Source of the DNA: Flabesymbios commensalis
Taxonomy: Eukaryota > Annelida > Polychaeta > Terebellida > Flabelligeridae
DNA: 64,000 bases
Reading direction: 5' to 3'
NCBI GenBank assembly: GCA_964017125.1
Contig: OZ024909.1
Span: forward strand, 50,379,580 to 50,443,579
In this document: one piece after another, positions 8,609 through 21,520 of the stretch
Position numbering within the stretch: the first letter of the stretch is position 1
Layout of the letters: each line of letters starts with the position of its first letter
Made by a program: the position numbers and the translations under genes
Notes under the pieces: generated by a model
Database searches by the model: none
What the model was told of the DNA's origin: nothing
The model's input: only the letters and a program-made list of their open reading frames with translations

Positions 8609-10021
8609 GCTGTAATTCCTACTAGGATCCCCACCCCGGACGGGAGGGACGTACTGTGACTGCGAGCGGATTGGCGAGTGATGCATTATTTACTGTCTAA
8701 GGCCCTATCCATTCACCTAAAAAATATATCAGCATCAATACAATCCGCGCGCATGGTCATGGTGCCTCCGCCCCGCCCTCCAGGGACCTATCACTTAATA
8801 CAATGCCTATTTCTACAGACAATATAATTAGCGGCGATTTATGCTGGAACTATATCTTATCGTTATATCGTTAGTACCAAACCTGTCTATCCACTAGTTT
8901 CTATCGAATAACGTAAATAATCAATGTTGCAATTATACACCATTAAGCCTGTCTAAAAAGTGAGTATTGACATACAAACATATACTATATACACCTCGAA
9001 CATAACTTTCATACTAAGAGTCCCGCCCGAGGCCGGAAATATGTCCGAGCGGGTTCCCACTCGTCCGAACATTATTCCGGGGGCAAAATACCTACTACAT
9101 ACTACGTGTAGGTTTTATTACACATTTTATACGGCGACTCTAGGAGTCTTGTTTTATAGTTTTAAAAAGTTTTACTTTTTTAAAAGTGTGACCCACGGAT
9201 GGGCCGTCGGGACGAATAAATCCGTCTGGACGGCCCATCCGGGAACACACACCCAAAATTGTTCGCACACGCTATGTGATGTGTTTTAACCCCCCACGCT
9301 CACAGCACTACATACTAGTGTCTGGACCGATAGGTCACCCCGCTCAACAGGCCACCAGTTGGGAGGTGTGGACGCTGGCGACACCCACGGACGAGGGTGC
9401 CGCCATCACCACACCCTCCACCTGGCTCACATACTACATTGCTACACGGACATTTTCTAGTTATTACTAATGGATAAACCGATCATACCCCGACTTGTTA
9501 TACGGGAAGCTAATGAGATCAGTCAAGCATCATAGGCTAGCTTTTATTCAAAACATCTGTCCGGGAGGGATAGACGTCCGAGCATATGCGCTAACATGTG
9601 CGCGTTGGTCACTCCGTCCAGGATAGAATCACGCACGATCATTGAAAGTGCTTTACATGTCTAGGCTCGTGCGGGGCCCATCGGTGGCTCGTCCCGGACG
9701 CGCAACCAGTCCTGCTGGTTGCCCGGACGGGGTGGGCCACTGATGTGGGTCATGCACGTGCCTGGTCATGGACAAAGAGGCCAACTATTAATAGACGCCC
9801 TTTAATTTTTGTATACTTGATTAGAATAATTTAACTAGTTGCACTGGTTCTGTGACGTCACAGTTCAACATACTGATATATTGAACACTACCAGTAATGG
9901 TGTGGTTTAATACATCAAGAACTATGACGTCATAATTTGTATTGGAATAGAAATACGTCACAATATACCGTTTGTTCCTAACTCAACACAACTGGGAAGT
10001 TACACCAACCTTGTATCATAC

Positions 10022-10052
10022 CTGAAGAAGGCTTCCGCCGAAACGCGTTGTA
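10022..10052 (+). ncRNA. Hammerhead-ribozyme-like core motif (downstream copy)
   Basis: Identical to the motif at 2547-2577: CTGAAGA, helix GGC-UUCC-GCC, GAAAC, and GUA. Having one motif per copy at a unit-length distance (about 7.5 kb) is what self-cleavage of a tandem transcript into monomers would need. Stem I is not evident, so this is a motif call only. Confidence 0.45.
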
Positions 10053-10094
10053 ATAAACACAAACCAAAAGATGTGATCTTGTTACTTATACTTT

Positions 10095-10378
10095 ATATCT
10101 TGTGGCGGACATTTCTTTCTGTGTTTTTTGTGGACATTTCTTGTGGCGGAGATTTCTTTATGTGTTTTTTGCGGACATATCTTATGGCGGACATTTCTTT
10201 TTGTGTTTTTTTGTGGACATATCTCGTGGCGGACATTTCTCTTTGTGTTTTTGCAGGCATATCTTGTGGCGGACATTCCTTTTTGTGTTTTTTTGTGGAC
10301 ATATCTTGTGGCGGACATATCTTTTTGTTGTGTTTTTTGCGGGCATATCTTGTGGCGGACATTTTTTTGGCGGGCAAA
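10095..10378. repeat. Minisatellite array, right part
   Basis: Six to seven further units of the array at 1-502, in the same orientation. The open frames across it are repeat translations, not genes. It breaks off into unique sequence after GGCGGGCAAACAC. Confidence 0.95.
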
Positions 10379-11732
10379 CACAGCTGGCCCTAACAAGGGC
10401 CAGAGCTCTCCCATGTCTTTACATGTAATATGGTGTCGCGATCGGCTGTTTCTTGGTTGTCACCTGCTCCAGCAAGCAGAAAACAATTGTATAACATTTA
10501 TAAATGTTATATAAATGTTTATTTGTTGGCTTCTGAGATATTTTTCAACTCATTGCCGCCATATTAACTTTGTTCAGCATGATAGCTGACGAATTGTTTG
10601 ATTGATGGAATGATTTACTCTTCTATGTCGCTCAAGTATATGGACTCGCTATTATTTAAGAACCTGTTCTCAGGGCGGCGTTGGGTATAAAAAACATAAA
10701 ACATTGATCTGGTTTTATGACTTTAGGTGGTGGCTGTAACGTCATCGTGGAATACCCACGGGCCCTTATTGTCTTTGGGGGCGCCTTGTCCCACTTATGG
10801 CTTCAAATCTGTAAAATATTGTAACACATAATTATCCTATTTTTCTGTCTTTATAACCAGATGGAATTAGATAAAATTGTCAATAAAATATGAAGAAAAT
10901 ATATTACTAACGTTGAACACCAGCATACTAATATTTATAGATCTAACGTTAGCAAGAAAATTTGTCAAAATGTTGAAACGTGGAGCCAAGTGAATTTTAA
11001 CCAAAACAAAATGTGATCAAGATTACCCATAACATAATAAAATATCCAATCGATGTTAAGCAAAATATTTTCGTTAATGCTACAACAATTATTTTTAGAA
11101 TATTTTGGAAAAATGTTAAAGCATCATCTCACTAAATTTATCAGTGCTGGTGATATGAGGCGTGTGATCACACGCACACGCCATCACACGCCTAAAACAA
11201 AGTTGAGGTGTAGGAAAAACAGCACGCCTCGTACAATGTACAGATACAAAGGCAACACTTAGTGGAGTGCAAAGCACACTCCTTGATCAAACTCCTTGCT
11301 CATTCAAGGAGTGTGGTTTTCCACACACCACTATTTTTCAAACAACCAGCCCTGCTTTATTGTGGCAATATTTAGTCAATCATTTGAAATTAGCTCTAAG
11401 TAGCATGTTTGTGCGTGCTTGTTGAGGTATTATGTAAATATCCATAAAACATGTAGACTTATTGTTCAACTTGTAGATATGGAATTGTATATTATTATCT
11501 CTGTAATAATAATGTCATGCTACTTAGACGATAACACGTTATTTTGTGAAAAATTATGACCAATTATGACCACAGAAGAGCGCATAGCAAACCCTTTCGC
11601 CGCTACTCACGACGGTTGTCGTTTTATTTCATGGTTATGTTCATACACTGATGTTAAAGATGGTAGGCCGAAATTTCTCAAGCTTGGAAAAACGTCAAAG
11701 CATTCACAACTAAGTTTCTATTCAAAGTAATT
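10379..11732. other. Non-coding stretch with small palindromes
   Basis: No supported gene. It contains the perfect palindrome GCGTGTGATCACACGC near 11160-11177. A hairpin at 11260-11333 has arms around CACTCCTTGA / TCAAGGAGTGTG and AGTGGAGTG / CACACACCACT, possibly a small MITE remnant. The rest is AT-rich sequence without recognisable structure. Confidence 0.5.
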
Positions 11733-11738
11733 TTTATT
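11733..11738 (-). terminator. Poly(A) signal of the sulfotransferase gene
   Basis: AATAAA on the minus strand about 70 nt after the stop codon, giving a very short 3' UTR if used. No competing signal lies closer. Confidence 0.5.
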
Positions 11739-11806
11739 GAAAATCAGGATTAAAGGGACGCATCTGCAACTTTTGTGGCAGGTACATCCCTTTAATCCGT
11801 GAACTG

Positions 11807-12657
11807 TTATGGCAACTGGTAACCAAATATTTTATAGTCTATTCCGTATTTACGTGTGATTGACGTCTTTAACTCTGTGGTTAAATTTAAACTATGTTCG
11901 TTTGTTCCACTCTTATTTGATACATGACTGAGAGGAAACTCCATTGACGTATTCAGCACATTATTAAACAAATGAGGACTTTCTATAGAAATGCTCTCCA
12001 TCTTAATAATATAATCATATTTTATGGCGCATGGATTACATAATTGATAATATTCTTTAAAATGGCGATTATGGATGGGGTTTTTTCTGGTTACGTACTT
12101 CAGGAACTCTGTTTCAGTAGCATACTCTCCAGTTGTCAGTGCCTGCATTGAGGCGTTTTCACGATATTGACGTATCACATGTCTACCCGCAGATTTACAG
12201 TAACTGCATTTTAATATGCCTTTCGGATTTAATCGTTCTAAGAATTTATCCCTGTAGCCTGACAGCAGTCTTTGTAGTGGGTCGCGTACAGCAATAACTT
12301 TAGTATAGGTTTCCAGTATTTCTTTCCTCTCATCCACGTTGTAAGCAGGTAAACTTTTAATACCAATATTTTTCAAAAACCCTGGATTGTGAAAACGCTT
12401 GCCGAGATCACCCGAATCATTAAATGTATATTGATTCCCGACTTGCAAAGATGCCACCACAGACTTCCAGCTGGTGCAGGCGACTTTTGGCATAAAACAG
12501 AACATCAATTTATAATCTTCAACGACCAGCATCAAAGATGTGATAGGTTTAGAAACTTCTTTGTTGAAGTTTTCACATGTGGAAATCAAATGTTCTCGGC
12601 GATCCTTCTGAGTCGTCAACCATTCTTCATACTCTGTCTTCTTGTTTGTATTTGAGT
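11807..12657 (-). CDS. Carbohydrate sulfotransferase, catalytic exon
   Basis: Encodes the catalytic domain of a Golgi carbohydrate sulfotransferase of the HNK-1/chondroitin/dermatan type (Sulfotransfer_2; CHST8-14 group), which moves sulfate from PAPS to a sugar. PKVACTSWK matches the 5'-phosphosulfate loop and AVRDPLQRLLSGYRDKF the 3'-phosphate site. Further on, HFKEYYQLCNPCAIKYDYIIKMES matches the usual C-x-x-C-containing segment. Four N-x-S/T sites (NAS, NTS, NKS, NLT) fit a lumenal protein. The frame is open to an ATG at 12682, but no membrane anchor lies there. A splice acceptor (TTTTAAAG, exon from 12657) leaves two bases to complete a codon, exactly what the anchor exon at 23120-23285 supplies. 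Spliced directly, the protein would be about 338 residues, somewhat short for the family. The exact acceptor sugar cannot be read from the sequence. Confidence 0.9.
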
Positions 12658-14597
12658 CTTTAAAACATAAATACATATTCATCAGATCAATGCATACAGA
12701 TATGGAAAGTATTAAAATGGCAATATATTTGTGTCATTCTCGAGACAGTCGAGAAATCTTACAATTGTTGTCAATCGTTCGCAGCTTTAACGTTGTAGTC
12801 TCCAAAAATACATCATTTCCATGTGTAGCCTAGATCTATTGCTGTGGAAATTCCCTCCCACGACCATATCATTATGTGCACGTGGATGTAAAGGTTTTTT
12901 GCAACTTTTTTTTGTATAAATAAATAAATATCCTGTATGTGGAAAAATGGGACAGATACAGAGAGAAGCTGGACACATGCGACAAAAAATGGGACATCAT
13001 GTCACAGTTTTCCACATGCCTATATTTACATATTGTCCCAGCTCTCCCAATGCTGAACACATTAATTTGTAACACATTCACTTACTCTATAGTCACTATA
13101 TTAAACATAATTTCACTTCTAGGCATATATATCCACGAATAAGACAGGAAGGATACCTCAAGCACTGTCAAGCACAAGTACTGTCAATATCAACTTGCTT
13201 TACACATAAAAGCGACACAATTAGGCCTTAAATCATCATTTTTATTTTGGTACGTTCATAAGTTTTCAAAATGTCCATAGACTAGAATTGCGTAAGTCCT
13301 TTAAATTTCGTGTTGCGCATCTACCACTTAAAATATAAATAAGGATGAGATTTGATTTTATACATCGATGTCCAAAATAAGAAATACAGGAATGACACGG
13401 TGAAGTTTGCTTTACATCTACTTCTGTAAGCTACAATCATGGGATTATCACCGCAAAAGAAAACCCGAAGTCGTAACTATGCCCTACTCTTATCGAATGA
13501 CTATACGGGTTCTTTATAATGCACAGAACAATAGATAGTCCAGGAATTTTAGACATATTTAAAGGCAAAGATAGAAAAAAATAATATAAAGCTGACAATT
13601 CATGGAGTTATTTAGATGGTCATCCATAATGACCTGTCAAAAGTTTCAAAGTGTCCCAGGAACGGAACATGTTTTTTTATGCGAAAACCCATTCTAACAT
13701 TACGAAGAATTTAACATTATATTCCTTTGTAATACCTCTTTTTCACCTAATTTTTACACGGGGAACTCACTTCAGGTCTGCTTTTTAAGCTGCAAAGCAT
13801 CATTCGTGTTTTGTTTGTAAAAATCCAAAATGGCCGTCATTAGGGAAGAAGAACAATTTCAGAATTTATGTCATTTTTTGTCTAGATATTTTGAAGCATA
13901 TTGGCAGTAAAAACTATTTCTGGAATCAAGTGTGGTAATGCTATGTGGCTCAGTCCAGTAAATTGTCCTCCAGCCTTTCATGTGATAACAATAATGCTAA
14001 ATTAGGACGCATGAAATAATTTAAAAAACAAGGGGGTACAAGAAATTAGAATAAAACAAGAAATTCGAATGTAGGCCTATCTTTGCTGACAGGTGTTCAG
14101 TGTGGTGACTGACAAGTAACCGGTTGAACGGGTTAGTTTAATAGTAGATATCTTATAAAATAGCGGGCATTGTAATTTTGTGTATGCAGAAATATGCTAT
14201 GTTATTATTAAACACAGCCAGGCTTATTCAATAAAGAACTGCCATATAATAATATTATATGCATTTAGATGCACGGAAAGAACTTTCATAATTTAGTAAT
14301 CGATATTATTTTTCGTGGTGTCCATTTTTTTAATTTGACAGGTTTGTTGATGTTTTGTAAAAATGTAGAAACAAAAATCTACCTATATTAAAATTGTAAA
14401 CATGTTAAAACATGCTAAACCATAACTATATCAAATAAAAACTAAACAATCGTATGAGTAACATCAGTAAAATAATTCAAGTATATATTACATAATATGG
14501 TGGTCATATTGAAAAATCAAGGCCATTTGGATTTAATGTTTAGCTAACATGCTGTTACAGTGCCCACAGGTGCATACACAGACTAATTTTGGTGCCG

Positions 14598-14935
14598 TTA
14601 TCACCACTGATGGGCGGGGGCCCTAGGGTAGTGGTTAGCACCGCTGCCTTTCACGCCAGAGCTCGGGGCTCGGTTCCCGGTCTCGGCGGTTTGAAAGAAA
14701 CAAAACATGTTTCTTCCCCATCCATGTGTGAAAGTCAGTATTGTGGGGAGCCTTCGTGACCGAGAGGTAGCGTGCTCGGCCTCAGACCGCCAGGGCTCGA
14801 ATTTCGAATCCTGTGTCTGGAGGACAGTGTCATCTCAATCATCTCACCATCCGCAGGAGGTTCTCCTGGACAGTTTAGCCTATATGTGCACAAAGGTGGC
14901 CTAAAGCCCGATTTATTTCATTTATCACCACTGAT
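14598..14935 (+). mobile_element. Dimeric tRNA-derived SINE with target-site duplication
   Basis: The body, 14612-14921, is flanked by perfect 14-bp duplications TTATCACCACTGAT (14598-14611 and 14922-14935), direct proof of retroposition. The first unit looks tRNA-Glu-like (TAGGGTAGTGGTTAGC, then CTTTCACGCC and GGTTCCCGG). The second unit starts near 14746 with an A box TGACCGAGAGG (14757-14767) and B box ATTTCGAATCC (14801-14811), like a tRNA-Leu/Ser. A TGTTTCTTCCCC segment between them resembles one in the SINE at 6756. The tail ends in an ATTT-type repeat. The intact duplications suggest it is fairly young. Confidence 0.88.
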
Positions 14936-17918
14936 TTTTGGTAGTTTACACGGTTATATGCCCTATTGAGGTTTTAAGATATAGACCTTACCCAGCTAAA
15001 CCACACTACAAAATATCTGTCATCTATACACATGTCGTTATTTCAAGTGAATATTGTTTTACGTTGCTCTCTGCACAATCATGGCAATATCGCGACAGAA
15101 GGAAGGGACTATGCCCTACTCTTTTTCCGGCTATTTTTTCACGTGAAACTCAATTCTGGTCCTATTTTAACATTGTAATATCAAGGGTTCTTTATAGTGC
15201 ACAGTGCGATATACATCACTGCACACTCCAGGCCTTTGAACAGTTTGAAGCACTGCATATTATGCACAACCTCCGACCAGTTGAGTTTCGAGCCACAGCC
15301 GAATTGTATGGGACATCTAGTAGATGTAATAAGCTCAACATTTATACCTGATAGTTTAACGAAATGATAAAGCTGTCAAAATTTGAGAACTTGTACTTCA
15401 ATATATCCTCTTTAATATTAAGATGGGAGCCCTCTGGACAAAAATGCGCACAAAATGTTTATGTAGGTGGGGTCTATGAAGTGTAGCCGTGTAGGCCTAC
15501 AGCTATACACCACGAAGATGTGGGCGTGGATTGTGAAATTTGTTTGAACAGGGAATTCAATGTTTGTTATCATGGCGATGCGTGAGAGCGATCTACACAC
15601 TAATTTGGAAAACATCCCCACAAAATCTTACTGACGCGACTGAAAACAAGCTTTAAATGGCTAAATAATTATAAGTAAAATGTTACTGATTCTAACAAAG
15701 CTATTTTTGACTTGATAAATCGTGGCCAAGCCTCAGCTGTGAGCGCTCATATAATAGGAATTACTACGCGTATTTGTACCGTCGAAATCTGTGGCTCAAA
15801 CCCTTAGTTTCAGATACAGTTTGGGCTATACAAACTAGTTTGTAAGCTGCATTATATTCAACGAATAGATCAATTTTATGATAAAACTGTCAACGCTCGC
15901 ATACATGTGACTCAATTATATTTTTATCATTTTATTCTAATTTTCTTTTTTAACTTAATATAAATATCATATGAACATGGTGAATTAAACAAAGATGAAG
16001 TAAATTATTCTAATATAAATTATAGATATCATATCATGTCATATAGTTTAAATTTGAATAGTTACTATATATATCACATCTAGCCTAAATAGAAGCAGGG
16101 ATACACTTTATTTATAATTCTCACAGAAAAAACACGTTTTTATCGCTTATTTTGTAAAGATTTTAATATTATCATTACATAGATTAGGCACATTTGTAAT
16201 AATTATTTTATGCTTAAGAAGGTAAGTCGTTCAGAGTTAAAGTAGTCCCTATATTGATCACAGTTTTGACATATTTGGGCCCGTTGTACGCTTGACTAAT
16301 ACAGATAAAGATACACAATACAATAATTACATGTATCAAACAATACCATGTATGTGGCAAAGAAAAAGGGATAGAGAAGTCCGCTGTTTTTTTACTGATC
16401 AGCTGCTGCACCACAGAAGAGGCAGTATGCCCATAATAAAAGGAACATTGTACTACAATATTATTTTTATGCTGTTGTAATAGGTGAATAAAAATATGTT
16501 TATCATACCAAATAAACTGGATAATATAGAGAATTGAATAAATCACTGGATTAAAACAATAACAATAATAATACTTAACATTTAAAAGTGTTCATTATGT
16601 AGGCTGCGAAATATATGCCTTAGACATGGTGGGATATAATGTCTATGATGTCGTCTATGCATAGCTACAAGTATATTGGATAAAATACAAGTTTTATCAT
16701 GTGTAATTTATGTAATATGAATTGGTCTCATTTTTGTAACAATAGGTTTTTGATCTGTTAATCAAAGTTGAAAATATACTGCCTTTAGTTAACGATGTGT
16801 ACCTTTTTGCATGATTCAGCTCGAACCAATATTCCACCTGCTATGTGATCCAATTTAATTTGCTAATGATAAATGATATATTATTCACATTGTGCTCTGT
16901 ATTTTCTAACATAACATGTTCACAGGTGATATATAGCGGGCTTTAAAAGTAAATAAATATATATATATAAACAACATGGTGCATGTGTGCATGCTTGTGC
17001 ATGGTTGTACATGCATCTTTTTTAAATATTAATATAGATATTAATCTCGCAATTAGAAAAATAATTTTGATATGATATAACTGTTAGTCAATAATTATTA
17101 TAATATATGTTACCCCATTGACACGAAATGACACAACTTTCATTGATGAAGAGTTAATTGGAAAGTGATATAAATAAATATTAAAACAGAACCACGAATA
17201 AAATGTCACTCTGTAGCTAACTGAGGTTAGAAAGCGTCTGGAAGCATTGAGATCAGTTTACAGTGTGAGTGATAATGATGACAACTTAAGAATGCGGCAA
17301 CCACAAAGTGACATATCCAGTACGCGCTGCTGAACATGTCATGTATGAATACTTTATACTTGACATGAGGATACATCGAGATACATTATTGCAATTTCTA
17401 GTATTATTTGAATTTTAGAATAAAGTCAGCTATTTTTTGTGATGATTCTCAAATGACTTGGATCATTGTTTACATTTCAGTTCAATATGTTTATTAAGTG
17501 AGCTTATCATGTTAAAAAAATATTATGTGTTTTTTTAACAATAAAATCGTCATATTGTCAATAGTTGGCTCACTGTAAACCGTGACAATAATGAAGTACT
17601 GAAGAGGTATTGTCGTACCATTTTCACCTCAGTACGCATCTTCTTTTTAGAATCATGCATTAACGTAGGCATTTAGCATAGTTGTGTTGCTTTAGATAGC
17701 CGTATAGGGGCCTACACATAGCGAAAAACCATCATGCTCATAGAATGGTCCGTATACATATATTAAGTGAGTATTTTTTTTTTTTTTTTTTATTTCGCTT
17801 TATATTGGCCATATAAAATATAATTTGAATGTGTCACACTTTGAACTATTTTTCAGCTTACTAATACTTATTTGACCACATTTTGATCATAATTGGACAA
17901 GAACAGAAGATGTTTTAT

Positions 17919-20234
17919 GGGTGAATATACAATTTAAGGGTCATTTGGCTATTCTGAACGAATTTATGAATTGTGCGGGTCCGAATGTTTTTAATGTTGT
18001 CCTATGGGCAATCACGATAAACTGAGAAAAAAAAAAATTCAATATCTCTAACAAATATTTTTTTATTCAACATGCAATGCGCTAATATACACGAATTTGT
18101 ACACAAATGCAATGTCTCCCAATATCTAACACCTGAAACATAGACTGTTTTAACATGGAAGATCACTTGGAAATACCTTAACCCCGAGTTATTTTGTAGC
18201 GCAATTGGTATGTACAACGGGATTTATTCATAAACAGATATGAACTCAACATAAAAAGTTGCCAAGGATACATTTACTGAGGCTTTTTAGTTGTCTCACG
18301 TCAACCGATCAACTCAGCAACACCACTGTTATCTAAACTCCTCAAATTGTGGTGTGATACCATTCAATTAATTTGATATACGCAGAGACAGCTGCAAAGT
18401 CCCAATATTTTGAGGTAGGTGAACTATTTGTAAACATTCAATTTGAACTGCTATTTTATAACCAAAACAATCACCCCTGAATTGTATTCAATTTCTGCGT
18501 CAACTCAGAAACGCTCATAATTTAGCAAACAATCATTGAAAACATGTTAAACTGAACAAAGTGCTTGATAATGATGGCCATCCCCCTACCGCATCGGTGG
18601 GCAATGATACATCTATTCTAAATACATTAAAGATCATTTTATGTTGTCCGTATTCAACTCAGCAACATTATCATTTCGATCAACTCAGCAACGTTTATGA
18701 GTTGACCAGTCAACTCAGAAACGTTGCTGAGTTGACTAAATTTAGCTTTCTATCTCACTAATGTAATTAAGACTAAAAACTTATCTCTATAAATGTAAAA
18801 TGCAATTAAAAAAGTTGTTTTTAATTGAATTAGATAGTATTCGCCTATGTGGACATTTTTACAACAATAAAAAAACGTTTCTGAGTTGAAAACAAAAACG
18901 TTGGTGAGTTTACTGAAATCTGCTTTCTGTATCATTATTGTAATTAAAACTGAAATTTCAATGAAAAATGCAGTTAAAAAGAAGCTGTTTTTGATTAAAT
19001 TAGAGTGACAGAGTATTTTAGAAGTTGTTTACATAAATAAAACTACAAATAACACTAATAATAAATTTCTGAATCAAATTTACCCTCATTATATTGGCAT
19101 GTATGTATTGTACAATGGCCTTCAAAATACATTTTCACATTAGGCATATTATGTTCCCATTTCTTTTTTGTCTTTATAATGATGAAACAATTTTTTTCAG
19201 AAAATGGGGCTCAGGTGTTGAGAGATCTCGTAGATGCGCTTAAAACATGACGTTTACATCCAATTAACATGTCTTTTCAACTCAGGAACAATAATGTCAA
19301 CTCAGCAACTACATAATTTCACAATAAAATCTCTGTTCTGTCTTAGCAATTTTTATTTTAAAAAGTGTTATAACTACGAACATATCATTAAAGCAGCCCC
19401 TTGGGATGACATCAATTTTCGTTTTTAGCTCCGTACTGAAGTAGTGTATCCCAGGGATCATGTTTTTATTTTTTTCAGAATTTTCATATTTTTAAAAATA
19501 TTTTAAATCAATATCTCTATGAAACCAGAAGTAACCCAAACAAACTATTTGTATACCTGATGGACAATTGAATGTTTTCACAGCATTGGGCCACATGCTG
19601 ATGGCATTGGCCCAGTGTTGGGTAGACAATCAGTGCTGCAGGTGTGTCCTCCCGTGTCCTGACTATGGGACACCAATTAGCGGAGACTGGTTTGATCTTA
19701 CCGTCTGATACGTGGGAATATGTGATCTAAAGTGCTGAATATTGCTGACTTGTTTTGTTTACATGGCAATATACGACCTGGAAATACAACTATTTCACTC
19801 TTTTTCAGTGCTTTAAAATTGTTTTTTGACTTTTTCGCATTTTCAGTTAAGATCAGTAGGCTATATAGCTTCATATAAATAAAAAAATTAAAATTGACAA
19901 CATTGAAAATGTCTCATCCCAAGGGGTCCCTTTAAACTATCATACAAAGCAATTTATGATCTTTAAGATTTCAAAATGATCAAATATATATATATATAAT
20001 TCGTTGCTGAGTTTACGGTCCTTCACAAAAACACATATTTTTTTCAAAATATGTTTGAGATTAGGCTCTGATATTTTAAATCACATATCACATAGACCCT
20101 ACCCTCAATATCTGACGCTAGTATATATAATTTGAATAAAAAAATAAAAAATATTTATAATTAGTATATATGATTTGCGACTTTTTTTCTTTAAAAATAA
20201 AGATTGAAAGACCCCTTAAATTGTATATTCACCC
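17919..20234. mobile_element. Inverted-repeat element with CAACTCAGCAAC motif cluster
   Basis: The ends are inverted copies of GGGTGAATATACAATTTAAG, at 17919 onward and (reversed) up to 20234; inside them the arms are diverged. At least ten copies of GTCAACTCAGCAACGTT or near variants lie inside in both orientations (18309, 18500, 18654, 18680, 18709, 18722 reversed, 18875 reversed, 18898 reversed, 19276, 19297, 20002 reversed). A unit of about 180 bp is directly repeated (18722-18845 and 18901-19007). There is no coding potential. It is probably a non-autonomous DNA transposon; the family is not recognised. A MITE is nested at 19388-19935. Confidence 0.65.
19388..19935. mobile_element. TTAA-flanked MITE, copy 1
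   Basis: About 548 bp, bounded by TTAA. Terminal inverted repeats of roughly 20 bp: AAAGCAGCCCCTTGGGATGA and its inverse TCATCCCAAGGGGTCCCTTT. A second copy at 55860-56427 aligns along its whole length. TTAA target duplication is known for piggyBac and Kolobok superfamilies, so this is a non-autonomous member of one of those. It inserted into the CAACTCAGCAAC element, which is therefore older. Confidence 0.85.
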
Positions 20235-21261
20235 TAATTCTATGATTTAAATTGGTACTTGATATTGTTTGATTATTTTGTCCCTATATAACAATATTAC
20301 TACAAACAGTTTTCTCTGTACTAGATTGAAAAGCAAAGGCGGTTCCAGGACGGTCAAGGATGCGAAGGCTGATCTTGACTGAACAAAGGGAACTGTCAAC
20401 ATGGCTCTAATTTGGTGCAAATATTTCATTTTTAGACATAGAAAACACATACATATATTTATTTCTTCTAATCTGTTAATGTAAACATAATAAATGTATG
20501 CCTCAAATAACAAAATAATATGGGTAAAGCGTTTCATTATCAACGTCAATTTTGTCATTGCAACACAATTCCAGGAATGGTATTACATTTATTTTTGCTG
20601 ATATTATCGTTTTTGTGCCCATTGTGTAAAGAAAAATGAAGACAAAAAAGTTTATTCGACACAATATTTTATTTTCTCATGCAATTTAGGTCCACATCTA
20701 GAATTTGCAAGGGAATTGACATAGCTGTAATTTCAACTGAAGGGGGGGGGTGGGCATTTTTTCAATTTAAATTGAGATTATTTTATTTCAAGGGGAAAAA
20801 GAAGGGCACAACGCGGTATATAATGTGTGGTGTTGCAGTTTATTTTTAAAAGCACCATTTTAGCTATTTCGTTATCATCGTCAGATGGATTATTTAAATT
20901 TTTATTTCGGAATGCAATAAGTTGGCTTCCTCTTAGTAAGCCCGATAATTCGAAATCGTTACAATTTACAATTAAAGGCGATTGTGGTATTTTTTAAAAA
21001 TTAAAAAAACAAAAACATGAAATTTAAAAATCGCAATTTTTTTGCTCGTGGGCTCCCATCTTAAACTGGTATAACATCATCATACCTATGCTCTGTCAAA
21101 ATTACAGAACTTTATCATCGTTTTAAACTATTTTTAGCTTATTACACCTACTAATCGGGGCCGGCCTCATTATTTCAAAGACAAAACAAACTTATTCGTG
21201 TTCCTATTAATGTTGCATGACATATATATAAACATGATAAATAGGATATGGGACCTTCTAT

Positions 21262-21520
21262 GGGATCCTGCTGGATCGGGTGTGATACTTTGCACTGGAC
21301 CCTGATGCCCACATGTGAGGTGTAAGATCTTGCCAAGTACCCTGTGGGCCTGGGTGTGAGTCCTTGCCTAGAACCACGCGCGCCTGGGGTGAATCCTTGC
21401 CTAGGACCTCTAGGCTCGGGTGTGAATCCTTGTCTGGACCTGTAGGGTCAGGTGTGAGACCTTGTCGAGGACCTTGTGGACCCGAGTGTGAGTCCTTGCT
21501 TAGGACACTACGGTTTCGGA
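21262..21520. repeat. Minisatellite, about 40-bp unit
   Basis: About six degenerate units containing GGGTGTGAGTCCTTGCCTAGG followed by ACC and GC-rich spacers. It is GC-rich compared with its surroundings. No coding frame runs through all units. Confidence 0.8.

Larger units (their letters stand above)
503..10094 (+). mobile_element. Penelope-like retroelement in partial head-to-tail tandem
   Basis: Two copies of one element lie head to tail. The first (503-2619) keeps only the 3' part. The second (2620-10094) is long and carries ORF1, ORF2 (reverse transcriptase plus GIY-YIG endonuclease) and ORF3 (zinc fingers). This makes flanking direct repeats of about 2.1 kb, the pseudo-LTR arrangement typical of Penelope-like elements (PLEs). 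The insertion splits a minisatellite. I see no clear target-site duplication, only a few bases of microhomology at the left junction. The long copy is near 7.5 kb including a 0.25 kb SINE, which is large for a PLE. It appears inactive: the reverse transcriptase motif C is altered and ORF2 and ORF3 change frame. Confidence 0.92.
7974..10094 (+). repeat. Pseudo-LTR, downstream copy
   Basis: The direct repeat partner of 503-2619. It holds the end of ORF3 (to 8608) and about 1.5 kb of non-coding tail with the three hairpins (9024-9084, 9185-9250, 9670-9755) and the hammerhead-like motif. It ends at CTTATACTTT, directly against resumed minisatellite sequence. Confidence 0.93.

Noticed and set aside
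503-10094. LTR retrotransposon because of the 2.1 kb flanking direct repeats
   Set aside because: The polymerase is Penelope-type with a GIY-YIG endonuclease; there is no gag, protease, RNase H or integrase, and the repeats contain coding sequence as in tandem PLE copies.
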